From contig NC_091052.1 of the NCBI RefSeq assembly GCF_963966145.1, positions 13,206,001 through 13,270,000 on the forward strand: DNA of 64,000 bases, in the 5' to 3' direction. This DNA is from Tenebrio molitor (lineage: Eukaryota; Arthropoda; Insecta; Coleoptera; Tenebrionidae). Positions within the stretch are counted from its first letter, which is position 1. Each line of letters begins with the position of its first letter. A program made the translations under genes and the position numbers. The notes beneath the pieces were generated by a model. That model searched no databases and was not told the DNA's origin. It worked only from the letters and a program-made list of their open reading frames with translations. Positions 1-11,900 of this stretch are shown here, piece after piece.

Positions 1-2330
1 GGTAGAAATCGCGCGGCGCCAAAAATGGTGGATGCGCCGGGTAAATTTTTTTAACATATTTTTATTTAATAAAGCTCTTGAAGAAGATTCATCAAACGAA
101 ATACAAACCTTTGCTGGTAACGAAAAAATTTCCAAAATATTATGTAGGAAATGGTGGATGCGCCAGTGAAATCTTCATTTGTAGAATTAACTGAATTCAA
201 AAAAGTGTGATCGTGGATTTCATTACGAAAAAATAAAGTAAAAAAAGTCAAATTTTGTAATCTTGAAAGAAAATTAACACATTTTATTGTATGAAAAATG
301 GTGGATGCGCTGGTAAAAAAAATTTAAAACTTTATTGTTGTACAGATTTAATGAGATCTGAAAACTACGTTTCATGAATTTTTTAATAAAGAAATGAAAA
401 AATCGGCATGTCGTGATATTCCCTGAAGAAAATTTTCAAAACATCATTTGCGGTATTGGTAGAACCACAAATTTTTTACATCATAGTTAAAATGATGAGT
501 TCAAAAAGTTGTGTTAAGAAATTTACCATGAAGGATTTCACTCATCACTATTTCTAACAATCACGAAAATAACCAAAAATATTCAAAATACCTATTTGGA
601 AAATGGTAGATGCGCCAGGAAACATTTTTTTTGTAATTTCTTCATTTGATTTTTTGAAGAAGAATCATCAAACGAAATACAAACTTTTAATGGTAACGAA
701 AAAATTTCCAAAATATTATTTAGGAAATGGTGGATGCGCCAGTGTAATTTTCATTTGTAGAATTAACTGAATTCAAAAAAGTGTGATCGTGGATTTCATT
801 ACGAAAAAAATAAAATAAAGGTAAAAAAAGTCAAATTTTGTAATGAAAGAAAATTCACATTTTATTGTAAATATAAAAAATTTGGATGCGCTGGAAAAAA
901 ATTAAAAACTTTATTGTTGCACAGATTTAATGAGATCTGAAAACTACGTTTCATGATTTTTTTTAATAAAGAAATGAAAAAATCGGTGTCGTGATCTTCC
1001 CTGAAAAAAATTTTCAAAACATCATTTGCGGTATTGGTAGAACCACAAATTTTTTACATCATAGTTACAGTGATGAGTTCAAAAAGTTGTGTTAAGAAAT
1101 TTACCATGAAGGATTTCACTCATTTATCACTATTTCTAGCAATCACGAAAATAACCAAAAATATTCAAAATATGTATTTGGAAAATGGTGGATGCACCAG
1201 GAAACATTTTTTTTGTAATTTCTTCATTTGGTTTTTTGAAGGAGAATCAACAAACGAAATACAAACTTTTAATGGTAACGAAAAAATTTCCAAAATAAAG
1301 TAGGCAAAAATGAATAGGGAATTCCACAATTTTTCTTGGAAAGCAAAATAATTGCCCCAATCCTCCTACGTATGCTTAAACACAAGATAAATTTAAAATG
1401 TTACAAGTACTTGAAACATTACATTTAATGTGTAGATTAATATATTTGTAACACATTTCATTACAAATTTTAAACTGTATTTATAAAAAATTCAAGAAAG
1501 GAAAAATTCCTTATTCATTTTTGCCTAGTTTATTATTTACGAAATGGTGGATGCGCCAGTGAAATCTTCATTTGTAGAATTAACTGAATTCAAAAAAGTG
1601 GGATCGTGGATTTCATTACGAAAAAATAAAATAACAAAAGTAAAAAAGTCAAATTTTGTAATCTTGAAAGAAAATTAACACATTTTATTGTATAAAAAAT
1701 GGTGGATGCGCTGGTAAAAAAAATTAAAACCTTTATTGTTGCATAGATTTAATGTGATCTGAAAACTACGTTTCGTGACATTTTTAATAAAGAAATGAAA
1801 AAATCGGCATGTCGTGATCTTCCCTGAAGAAAATATTCAAAACATCATTTGTGGTATTGGTATGGTAATTTTTTACATCATAGTTAAAGTGATGAGTTCA
1901 AAAAGCTGTGTTAAGAAATTTACCATGAAGGATTTCACTCATCACTATTTCTAACAATCACGAAAATAACCAAAAATATTCAAAATACCTAGTATTTGGA
2001 AAATGGTGGATGCGCCAGGAAACATTTTTTTTTCTTCATTTGGTTTTTTTGAATGAGTTCAGTTAAATCTGTATTGAGGATTTCCTAATTCAGTGTTTTA
2101 AAAAACCATATCGTCTTTTTTCAAATATACTCGTATAGTAATGGTGGAGGCGCAGGAGAATTTTCCGAAAATTTCTTAGATCTCCCTTATGTCTCTGGTT
2201 AAGTAAAATTTGAAAACTGTGTTGCATAGATGTCATGATGAAGAACACAATGAAGAAATCGTACAACTAGAAAAACTTCCGAATTTTATTTGTGAAGATG
2301 GTGAATGCTCCAGTAAATAAATGTTTCGCA
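1..2330 (+). repeat. Satellite-like array, GGTGGATGCGCC family, plus orientation
   Basis: Repeated AATGGTGGATGCGCCAG at about 22, 150, 298, 605, 727, 1187, 1543, 1698 and 2003, each followed by AT-rich sequence. A composite of about 576-582 bp is duplicated (151/727, 299/880, 605/1187). Monomers decay toward the 3' end (2141, 2297). A MITE interrupts it at 1298-1530. The array lies in a kug intron. Confidence 0.8.
1298..1530. mobile_element. MITE (AACTAGGCAAAAATG TIR), 233 bp, copy 1
   Basis: Imperfect terminal inverted repeats AAGTAGGCAAAAATGAATAG and CTTATTCATTTTTGCC...AGTT, flanked by TA on both sides (1296-1297, 1531-1532). The neighbouring satellite copy at 711-726 shows the uninterrupted site CCAAAATATTATTT, confirming TA target duplication. 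It encodes nothing. TA duplication suggests Tc1/mariner-type mobilisation. Confidence 0.8.
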
Positions 2331-4690
2331 ATTTTTGTTTGACACCTAATGAGCAAAATAGTCACATTTCCAGCTATTCACCCACTCTTCCGGCACAAAA
2401 GAGTACAAATATAAAATCAGCCTCTTTGGGAGCAATTTCGTCGGCTGAAATTGTCAGGTGTCTCGCGATTGCTACTTTTTAAATATTTTTTCCAGCAGAA
2501 AAGAATTCAGTTTCGCCGTGAAAAAAATCGCATTGATATTACATTTTCGCATTTCGTTCGCCTTTCGGATATTCAATTTTAACCATTGGCCACATTTCAG
2601 CTTTAGGCTGTTACGTGACAGGATTTTCTCCGAATTATCAATTATTATTTATGCGGGCCGTAAGAAAAAGTCATGTTGTGTCGTATCTGAGTGATTGAGA
2701 AAGTCCCCGTCCATTGTGGTATCTCTCGTGCCTAATAAAAATTCTTTATTTTTGTGTTATCACATTCCGTGGCCGTTCCCTCCAATAAATTTATAGTTTC
2801 AACGGAAGCCGGGTTTGAATGGTTATTCATTGCCTTTTGATAAGAACATTCGATTTGTAATCTCTTCCAACGGTAAAAATTCCTCGTCGGTTTTACACTA
2901 AAATACCTTAAATTCCTCGTATCTCTTCTCCTTCGACAGTTTTTCCTCCGCACAATTGATTGTTTTGACCGTTGTTCCAAGTTTCATAATTAAATTTTTA
3001 CAGCTCTCGATCAAATCCACCGAAAAGTTCTCCGTCCGCTGATAATTAAAAGTAATTTTTTGCAGGCGAACATCTGCGATAAATTAAAATGTATTCAAAT
3101 ATGCACTTGATTAAAATTCCGAATCTTTTAATTCTCCTTAACCGGTTTCTCTCCTTGATTAATTTTTAATCAGTTTTCTATTGCTCCGCTCTTTTTGGCG
3201 CCATTCGAATTTTTATGCGCTGACGGATCGTTGCGGCAACCACCCCCTCCGCCTATTAATCCCTAATTAATTGATGGCGCAAGAAGTTGTTAACTGGCCT
3301 GGCTACGGGGTGAGATAAATCAGATCGGTCCGACCCCCGTCCGATTATGTTGTTCTGCGAAGCTTCAGTTTGTCGTCGAAATGACTCTAATTAAGTCGAG
3401 GAATTCCGCGAGGGAGGCGACCACACCTCAAACTGCTCAGGAACTTACCCTCGTGTTGTCAACTATTCGTGCCTGAAAATATCTCCGCGGTGCCCTACGC
3501 TTCAACATGTTTCCACTTTATTACACCCTTATCTGGAGTTACGCGCAAGTCACACGCTTCATTAGCATGTGATGATATAAATTTTATTATTCCAACTTCG
3601 GGGCGGACCTATTAAGATTTATAATAATTGCTTTCTTGCTCGCAATTACCGAAACATCTAGTTCGGTGAAAATCGCAGGAATTATTTTTCGTGGAGTTTC
3701 CTGCGGTCGCGGAGTTGCGAAGTACATAAATATGAACGCAAGTTGGAAGAAGTCGCTACCGACAAGTCATATTTTTCCGAGGACCTCCTCTTGACCCGTG
3801 ACTCGTTCAATCCCCGGCATTTCGTTACTTAACCAGCGCCCTCATTTTCGGTAATGTCGTCTGCCGACAGGATGTTTCAGCCGACTGAAACTTTTGTAAT
3901 CACCTGATTTCATCCTTAAATGAGGATTAACTGTGGCTGGCGCTCGCATTTATCTTCTTGGTGCTTTCCCAAAACTGCCTACTTAAATGGGGCTTTATAA
4001 TTAATTTTTTCCCAAATAACCGAAAAGGATTAGCGTTAAAGTGGCTCGGTCGGAGCTTTCGTTTTTTCATCCTTTGTCAGCTTTGTACTCTCGGTAATGC
4101 ATCGTAATAATTAAGGAATGAGTCAGTCAGATGGCTTTGATGTCTGCGGTATTTCTGTTGACGGTAATGATAAGCAGATTTTTGTACAGTTCATTACCTA
4201 AATTCCTCGACACAATCTCACGTTCACGTTTTTCTGATGGCCGTGATTACTGTAATTTCACTTACCTACTTTGTCACCGGCGAGAGGAATCTTTTATGTT
4301 TATTGCGCGGGTTTTGTAATAATCATTACGCGCACGGCTCGGGATTATTTTTCGAGACAAGAATATGCCATCAAGACACTTTCAAGATTTAATAAATGGA
4401 AATACGTTGTTCGACGTTCATTTTAAAAACAGGGATATCTCGTAAAGCTTACCTGTTCTGATAATAAAATTTGTCGATAAAATAAATCGGAAACTTTCAC
4501 CGTTAAACTGCATTTCCATTTGTGTAAAGAAATATTATTGGTTTCGATTGTTTCGAATATACGTACTACTAAAAGGTGCATTATTTTTATTCGTTCGACA
4601 ATATTATAGAATCGTTTAGAAAAAAATTCTCAGCGCATCGAACATTTTTGTAATAGTCAATTATAACTATAATTAAATATATACCTAAAG
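2331..4690. other. Intronic sequence without recognised features
   Basis: Moderately AT-rich, non-repetitive sequence of the kug intron. Only short unconvincing frames occur (78 codons at 2458, 82 on minus at 2732, 62 at 4131). I see no splice-flanked coding block. Confidence 0.5.
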
Positions 4691-4698
4691 ATATAATT

Positions 4699-5120
4699 AA
4701 GAGTAGAAGTGAGTCTTTTTGTGCTAAACCCAGAGATTGAAGTACGAGACGAGGCCGAGGTCGAAAAAATAAATAAGTGAGTTCATGTTCGATTTTTTTT
4801 TTGCGATCCGCTTGAAGATAAAATCGTATAATGGGTGTTTTTTTTTTTTAATTTGGCGTCGAAGTAGGCGTTGAACGACCGATTGTGAACGCACTAGACA
4901 GGTTAGAGGTCACGGATCAGCTGTTTAAATCTTACGCTTTTACACGAGTGGTGCGCTCTCAATCGACTCTCCAACACCTACTTCGACGCCAAATTTAAAA
5001 AAACACCCTTTTTGTCATTCAGAGTAGAACGTCTTTTTGTGATTCGCCCAGTTGTCGATCTCAACTGGGTTTCGGTCTTCAATCTCTGGGCTTGGGACAA
5101 AAAGAGACACTTCTACTCTT
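4699..5120. mobile_element. Nested palindromic MITE pair
   Basis: Outer inverted repeats AAGAGTAGAAGTGAGTCTTT (4699) and the matching CACTTCTACTCTT end (5120), extending over AAACCCAGAGATTGAAG. Inside, a second inverted repeat: TTTGGCGTCGAAGTAGGCGT (about 4853) against ACACCTACTTCGACGCCAAA (about 4976-4995), bounded by GGGTGTTTTTT and AAAAAACACCC. It looks like one element inserted in another. Confidence 0.65.
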
Positions 5121-5389
5121 GATATAATATACTATTATTATATTTGTCATGGTGAGATCTGCGAAAATTAGTTAATAATAAATAAAAAGATCATCACATT
5201 TATGATTCTTTATAATGATGATTCTCATGATTAATAATAAAAATAGAGACACGAGGTTGTTTTCATTGGATTTATGATGCATTAATGTACATTATACATT
5301 ATAATTATACAATATACATTTTATCTGATCCTTCACATGACAAGAATAAGTGCAATTTTCAAGGTTAACGATAGTTACAGAAACCTGGA

Positions 5390-5960
5390 GATTTCTTTAA
5401 TGGATTTATGAAGATAAGATCTAAAAAACATCCATTTTTTATCTACCTCATCAGACAATAGAATTATCAAATTTTATAAGAAAAAATTTCCCGGCGCATC
5501 CACCATTTTCGCAAATACACATTTATCACTTTTTATGACACACAGAAATGTTGCTGGTTTCAAAGGATTCATCCTGATCTGTAAGACATTGAAATACTCA
5601 TTTTTATCTCTTAAACAACAAAGAGGTCGAAATATTTATTAACAATTTTTATGGTGAAATTTTTTATATTAAAAGTAAAGATAGAAACGTTGAATTTTCT
5701 CTGTTGGATTAACAATATTTAAACCTACAAGATGCAGTTTTTAGATTTAATCTAGTCCATCAAACAACACAATTATCAAATAATTTATGGAAATGCGTTC
5801 CCGACGCATCCACCATTTTTCTAAATAGACATTTTTTTTCATCGGAGAAATTCTGCTGGTTACAAAGCATTTGTCATGAGAAAAACTCCACATTATCCTG
5901 TAAACATTCCATCTGGCCTCTGAAACAACAAAAATATCGAAATATTTATTTAAAAAAAAT
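5390..5960 (-). repeat. GGTGGATGCGCC satellite, minus orientation
   Basis: Reverse-complement hallmarks CCGGCGCATCCACCATTTTC (about 5492) and CCCGACGCATCCACCATTTT (about 5800), with the typical AATTATCAAATTTTAT and AACAACA blocks. A related pair occurs at 10830-11500. Confidence 0.75.
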
Positions 5961-5984
5961 CATCACAAATTTTGAAATATTCTA

Positions 5985-6806
5985 CAGGGTGTCTTAAAAT
6001 TATCGTATTCCGAGTTCGGGGCTTAGTAGGGGACATCCTGTTGACCAATTAAATGTTTAAAAAAAAATTGCTGTCACTTTGAAAAAAATATCAAAGTTGC
6101 CAATATTTGTTCGAAAGTACCTAATTAATATTCTAGCTATATTGTTCTTCCCTTTTTTTGAACAAAAATTGGAAAATAAAACTTATTTTTTCGAGATAAA
6201 GCTGTTTTTTCAAGAAATGTCTTTTCATTTATATTTTAATATTTTACATAATCATCCTCACCATATTTCAAAATGAATGTCAACCATTTATATTTTTTAT
6301 TTGAAAAAAACATGATGAAAAGTTTGAACCCTCAGACCATGGATTTCCTCAGACACATATCGCGCGTTCAAATGAAATCCTGGACTGGGAAGGCGTTGGA
6401 AACCGTCAATTCTTGTGCTTTTTTAAAGCGTAGATTAACAACTGGAACATGATGACATCTAACCTAAAATTTAGAGCCAAAAAATCTTCCTTTTTTTCTT
6501 TCTTGTTTTACATAAAAAATAGAATAACTTAATGATTCCTATTCTCGAAGCAAATATCTAAGCGCACCCTTTGCTGAAAACAAACATGATCAATCATGTG
6601 GCGATTAAACATAAAGAAATGTCAAATGGCGGGAAATTCAAACTTTACACTGTTCTAAACGGTTTAATTTTTCCAACGCCTACTCAGCCCAGGATTTCAT
6701 TTGAAAAGACCCCCCCCCCATATTTTTAATTTTATTTTTTCGAGATTCCTGAGATTTTTCCCTACAAGACCCCTGACTTGGAATACGTTAATTTTGCGAC
6801 ACCCTG
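5985..6806. mobile_element. CAGGGTGTC MITE copy 1, interrupted by a second MITE
   Basis: Ends CAGGGTGTCTTAAAATTATC and GTTAATTTTGCGACACCCTG are imperfect inverted repeats, flanked by TA. Compared with the 475-bp copy at 16701-17175 it carries about 340 extra bases (6360-6702), which are another element with its own inverted repeats. Confidence 0.8.
6360..6702. mobile_element. CGCGCGTTCAAATG MITE, inserted in another MITE
   Basis: Left end CGCGCGTTCAAATGAAATCC and right end CAGCCCAGGATTTCATTTGA are inverted repeats of about 35 bp. The same element is complete at 36146-36511 and duplicated at 15424-16343. The right end lacks the terminal CGCGCGA found in the other copies. Confidence 0.75.
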
Positions 6807-6819
6807 TATAATGATGATT

Positions 6820-7460
6820 TCCATGATTAAGATGAAGACATGGTTTTCTTTATTAAATTTATGATGTTTAAACCTACAAAATTAAATTTTTCCGGTGCAT
6901 CCATCATTTATGTAAATAATAAACTAGGCAAAAATGAATAGGAAATTTCACAATTTTTCTTGGAAAGCAAAATAATTGTCCCAATCCTTCCACGTATTCT
7001 TAAACACTAAATAAATTTTAAATGTTACAGGTACTTGAAACATTACATTTAATGTGTATATGTATATTTATATTTCTAACACATTTCATTACACATTTTA
7101 AACTGTATTTATAAAAAATTCAAAAATGGAAAAATTTCCTATTCATTTTTGCCTAGTTTATTTCTGCAGAATATTTGGTTACTTTTAAGGAGAAGTAATT
7201 GTTTTATTATTAAATTAGTTTAACAATTCATCTAAGTAACAGAAATATTTGTTTAAAAAATCACCACTTTTATCATTCTTTGACAAATTATATAATGACG
7301 ATTTTCATGATTAATAATAAAAATAGAGACACGAGGTTGTTATTACTAATGAAAATGCGGCTTTCACATTTTATTGAACTCGTCAGATAACAAAATTATT
7401 AAACCATGCAGTAAAAAAAAATTCTTGGCGAATACACCATTTTTTCCAAATAAACTAGGC
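6820..7460 (-). repeat. Diverged satellite, minus orientation, split by MITEs
   Basis: Remnants GGTGCATCCATCATTTATG (about 6893) and GGCGAATACACCATTTTTTC (about 7427). The first is cut by a MITE; the related sequence at 11487-11530 shows the uncut form. Confidence 0.6.
6922..7158. mobile_element. MITE (AACTAGGCAAAAATG TIR), copy 2
   Basis: Begins AACTAGGCAAAAATGAATAG and ends CTATTCATTTTTGCCTAGTT, flanked by TA. The paralogous unoccupied site is GTAAATAATATTTTCACA at about 11501, again supporting TA duplication. Confidence 0.85.
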
Positions 7461-7684
7461 AAAAATGAATAGGGAATTTTTGCATTTTTGAATTTTTTAT
7501 AAATGCAGTTTAAAGTTGTAATGAAATGTGTTAGAAATATAAATATATACAAATTAAATGTAATGTTTCAAGTACCTGTAACATTTTAAATTTATCTAGT
7601 GTTTAAGAATGCGTGGGAGGTTTGGGGCAATTATTTTGCTTTCCAAGAAAAATTGTGGAATTCCCTATTCATTTTGGCCTAGTT
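7453..7684. mobile_element. MITE (AACTAGGCAAAAATG TIR), copy 3, inverted
   Basis: Same inverted repeats as copies 1 and 2, but the internal sequence is in the opposite orientation (GTGTTAGAAATATAAATA). It is flanked by TA at 7451-7452 and 7685-7686. Confidence 0.8.
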
Positions 7685-7689
7685 TAATA

Positions 7690-8756
7690 TTTCTAACACT
7701 TTTTCTCGTATATTTTATAATTTTTAGTCTTCAACGAGGAAAATAGTTTCCAAAAAGTTATTCCTAGTTTTGTTGACCAAATTCCAAACAGAACAATTCC
7801 CGCTATTCAGACCCATTTTTAGAGCGAACGTGCTCCCCCTTACTGGGAATATTTCATTTCAGTTTTCGCAGTCTCCTCTTCTAGAAATAATCTGACGGAT
7901 TCGAAGATGATCATCCTAAAAACGCTTCTCCTACTTTTTGTATCAATCCGTAACGTAGGAATTTTTTCCTTGATTTGATTGCGGTTCATGTGGTGAAAAG
8001 TGGACACGAATGAATGGCCGGGCTTAGCCAGATTTGCATAAAAATCCCGCCCCCAGCCATAAAATTGGACCCGAAAATACTCCCCGTCATATTTCAGCCG
8101 GTCTTCGCCACAACTTTAAATGTTTGCTCAAAAAATAAAATATTCTCACATTCCTCTCAAATTTAGTTCTTCAATTCATCCAAACGAACTCCTTCCATAA
8201 ATGCAAATCCTTTGCATTTCCATAATGACGCCGTCCATTCAACTCGCATGTTTATTTATTTTATTAATCGTCGGAAGGAAAATATTTTCCGGCCCTTGAT
8301 TTTCGCCGAAAAACTTCGATCGGACGGCGATAATGGAACGTGTCAATTAAGCACTAATTCTGATTACGTCTAATTGACTTTGGAAGTAACCTTTCCATTA
8401 GTTTAGCGATTTTTGTAATTACCGCCGTCTTCGGTGGCGAATAGATCTTGGTTAAATTGCGGCGGGAGCAAACGTTGCCCTCGTATACTTTGTTTGGTCT
8501 TTCGTTACATTTCCAACTTGAATTAGACGAGGAAATTACAGCCTTTGTTACCTGATGGAACAGGAAGTGAGCTTTTGAACCTTATTGCTTTTCTAGTTTC
8601 ATAGTCTATGACCTGGAAACGTTTCTTTGAAAAATCCTTTTTTCTATCCTCCAGACAGGATACATTACCAAGGCAAATGAAAGGAGTCGCCAAATTGCTT
8701 TATTCGTCGATGGCCACCGACGCCTCCATCCAATTAAACATTTTCGTTGCTTCCAG
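7690..8756. other. Intron end before the first kug exon
   Basis: Non-repetitive intronic sequence leading to the acceptor at 8756. No coding block or RNA gene recognised. Confidence 0.5.
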
Positions 8757-8964
8757 GTGTACGTCGAGGTCCTGAACGAGAACGATAACGTTCCGCTAAG
8801 CGACGACGCCGTCTACTATCCCACCATCCTCGAAGACAGTCCTTCCGGCAGCTCCGTTCTCCAGATACGAGCCTCCGACAAGGATAAGGACCCTAATCAG
8901 AAAATAACATACAGGATTACGTCCGGCAGTCCCGAGAGGTTCTTCTCCATAAATTCGACCACAG
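8757..8964 (+). CDS. kug: kug exon: linker of preceding repeat and first half of EC11
   Basis: Acceptor TTCCAG before GTGTACGTC; donor ACAG|GTAAAG. Enters in phase 0 and leaves in phase 1. It encodes VYVEVLNENDNVP, the end of the preceding repeat, then the first half of a cadherin repeat up to SINSTTG. This is the first coding exon in the window. It lies behind more than 8.7 kb of intron and is followed by a 9.2-kb intron. Confidence 0.93.
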
Positions 8965-11900
8965 GTAAAGATTACTAATTTTTTTTTGTTCAACAAGGAT
9001 TATCCGCCAGTTAACCGACTTGTTTTAATCTCCCCCCACCTCCACTCTCAATAATTAAACCAGGATAAGAACTAAATGGATTGCACCCTGTTGTTTTAAT
9101 TAACTAAGGGCGCTCAAGATCTGCAAATAATTAAAAGTTGCGAAAAGTTTCAAGTGCTCCTTTTTTCCGATGAGTTATCCTTTCTGGTGGGACATGCAAA
9201 CGAAACATCAATTCCTGCTTATTCGCAGGATTGCGATCCCGGACCCGGTTCATTACTTTCGTCGGCTTATTGCGTTATCCTGGCACCTTTCTCGAGGACC
9301 TGTCGGGGACAGTCTTTAAACAATTCGTGTGCGTTATTCGATTTGGAGGATCTTTTCGTCCTTTTCCGTTATTAAACGTGACACCTGTGCGGGTCGGGAA
9401 AAATGCACGAGCGAGTGGAATTCGATATGAGGGCATTTTTCAGCGCAGGACGGTGCTGAGGCCCACACCATAAACATGACAGATAATTGGTCGTTGTGTG
9501 TTTTGGGGCGCATCCGAACTAAACCCATTAGCAATAGTTGGCTTTAATTTAGTATTAATGGGTCAGTTTAACTGGCGCATTATCAATTCATGCGGCCCCG
9601 GGGAGCGGTCGCAGCGACTCTCTTCGACCGTTTTTATTTTTTGCAAGAGTGCTACATCACGCCTGACAGATTCCGTCTTGCTTCCTCATTTATCTTAATA
9701 CTGTTATGAGCATCGGGAGGACATTTTATCAGCGACTTTTACGACGGGAATATTATATTTTGTATCATTATTGCCGATAAACAAGTTATGGCACACATTT
9801 CCTTTTAAATATTAAGCCGACGATATGAAAATGTACGAGTCATAATTTTATGCTGTTAAGCGTATGACCTATAAAGCGACTTTCACAAGCCGAGCTCCGT
9901 CTCCTCCGCAAGAACTGATATTAGTTACGTAGTTTACATCGATCTGGTGCTTTGTTACCTTTGACAACAACTCGCGGTTGAGCATCTGCCTCACGGCGGA
10001 GAAATAATACATTTTACTCGGCAATGTCAACGTGAGGGATGATTCGAACAGACACACATAGACTCGAGATAATTTGGAAGGTCGCTCAGGTCACTCGCTT
10101 TACCCCAATGCATCAAGACTCGAGATCCCACACACGCCAAACCTAGCTTAGCCCCCATTTAACTTAATTATTCGTTTGAAAATTCCCGAACGCCCCTTCA
10201 TTACCTTTTGATAATTACTCGAGGGGAAAACTTCTCTATTGCCGAAACAAACGCAACTAACTTACACGTGATTTCTAAAGGTTAATCGACGAAATATTGG
10301 AAAGCTTAAGACTGGAGGAGGCGTGTTTTTGACAACAAAGGAAACGATAAGTTTGAACGGTTCGGGTCGGCGCTTTGGAAATAACGTGTGGAGGGAAAAT
10401 GCTAATTGTAAAAATGACTTGCGTAAGAGTGACCGCCGAAGGTTGGCGCTTCTCGAAGCCGTAAACCTCGCCGAAACGCTTTTATTTCCGCAATTAACAA
10501 CATGTTTTATCAGGAGAATTGCGCGGATGGTTTTTGAGCCGACATTACAAACACCAGCTGTACCATATCACTTTACAGAAAGCCATTTGAATATTTTATT
10601 CCTCGTTTGAAGTAATTTTCAAGTCTCGTCGGCTGTTATTATGGTTTCTTGTGTACTTTCAAACTTCTCTATTTTCGCTCATGGAGAAAAACACTGATCA
10701 ATCTGATGATAGCAGGATTTCAATTTATAGTTTGTATCGGCGCCGACACCTCACTTTAATATGGAACACCTTTTCCTCGGATCATTTCCAACATCTTATC
10801 AGATGCTTCATATTTTTACGTGGAATTTTCAAGGTTGACGATTGTTACAGAGACCTGGAGATTTCTTTAATGGATTAATGATGATGAGATCTAAAAAACA
10901 TCGTTTCGATTTTTTATCAACCTCATCAGACAATAGAATTATAGAATTTTATTAAAAAAAAAAATCCCGGCGCATCCACCATTTTTGCAAATATAAATGT
11001 ATCAGGTTTTAAGACACAGAAATGTTGCTGGTTTCAAAAGATTCATCCTGCTTTTTAAGACATTGAAATATTCAATTCTATCTCTTTAAACAACAAAGAT
11101 ATCGAAATATTTATTAACAATTTTTATGGTGAAATTTTGACAAATTTTATAATGGAAATTTTGGATATTAAGAGTAAAGATAGAAACGTTCAATTTTCTT
11201 TTAATGATTAATGATAATCAAACCTACAAGATGCAGTTTTTAGATTTTATCTAGTCCATCAAACAACACAATTATCGAATAATTTATGGAAATGCGTTCC
11301 CGGCGCATCCACCATTTTTCTAAATAGAAGTTTTTGTTCAACGGAGAAATTCTTCTGGTTATAAAGAATTTGTCATGAGAAAGACTCCACATTATCCTGT
11401 AAACATTCCATCTAGGCTCTGAAACAACAAAAATATCAAAATATTTAAAAAATTTCATCACAAATTTTAAAATATTCTATTGTGCATCCACCATTTTTGT
11501 AAATAATATTTTCACAAAATATTTGGTTACTTTAAGAAAAGTAATTGTTTTATTATATTTGTCATGATGAGAACTGCGAAAAATGTAACAATCCATCTAA
11601 CCTCTTAAGTAACAAAGAAATGTATAAAGATAATAATAACAATAGGGACACGAGGTTTTTTTCATTGAATTTATGATACGATATGATACTAATGCACAAA
11701 ATGCAATTTTTTGCATATCGTAATGAAAGTGGCACTTTTTTACATGCAAAATCGTAGTGAAAGTAGCACTTTTTTAGACGAAAAATCGTAGTGAAAGTAG
11801 TACTCTTTTACATTTCCTTGGAGATGATTGTCAAAGCATACCTTTTTTTTTGTAATTTTTCTTAAATACTCAGACCAAATTTCGATACATCGATATGCAA

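Noticed and set aside
1034..1303. 89-codon frame near the window start
   Set aside because: Translation of satellite sequence; the duplicated unit at 450-720 breaks the frame.
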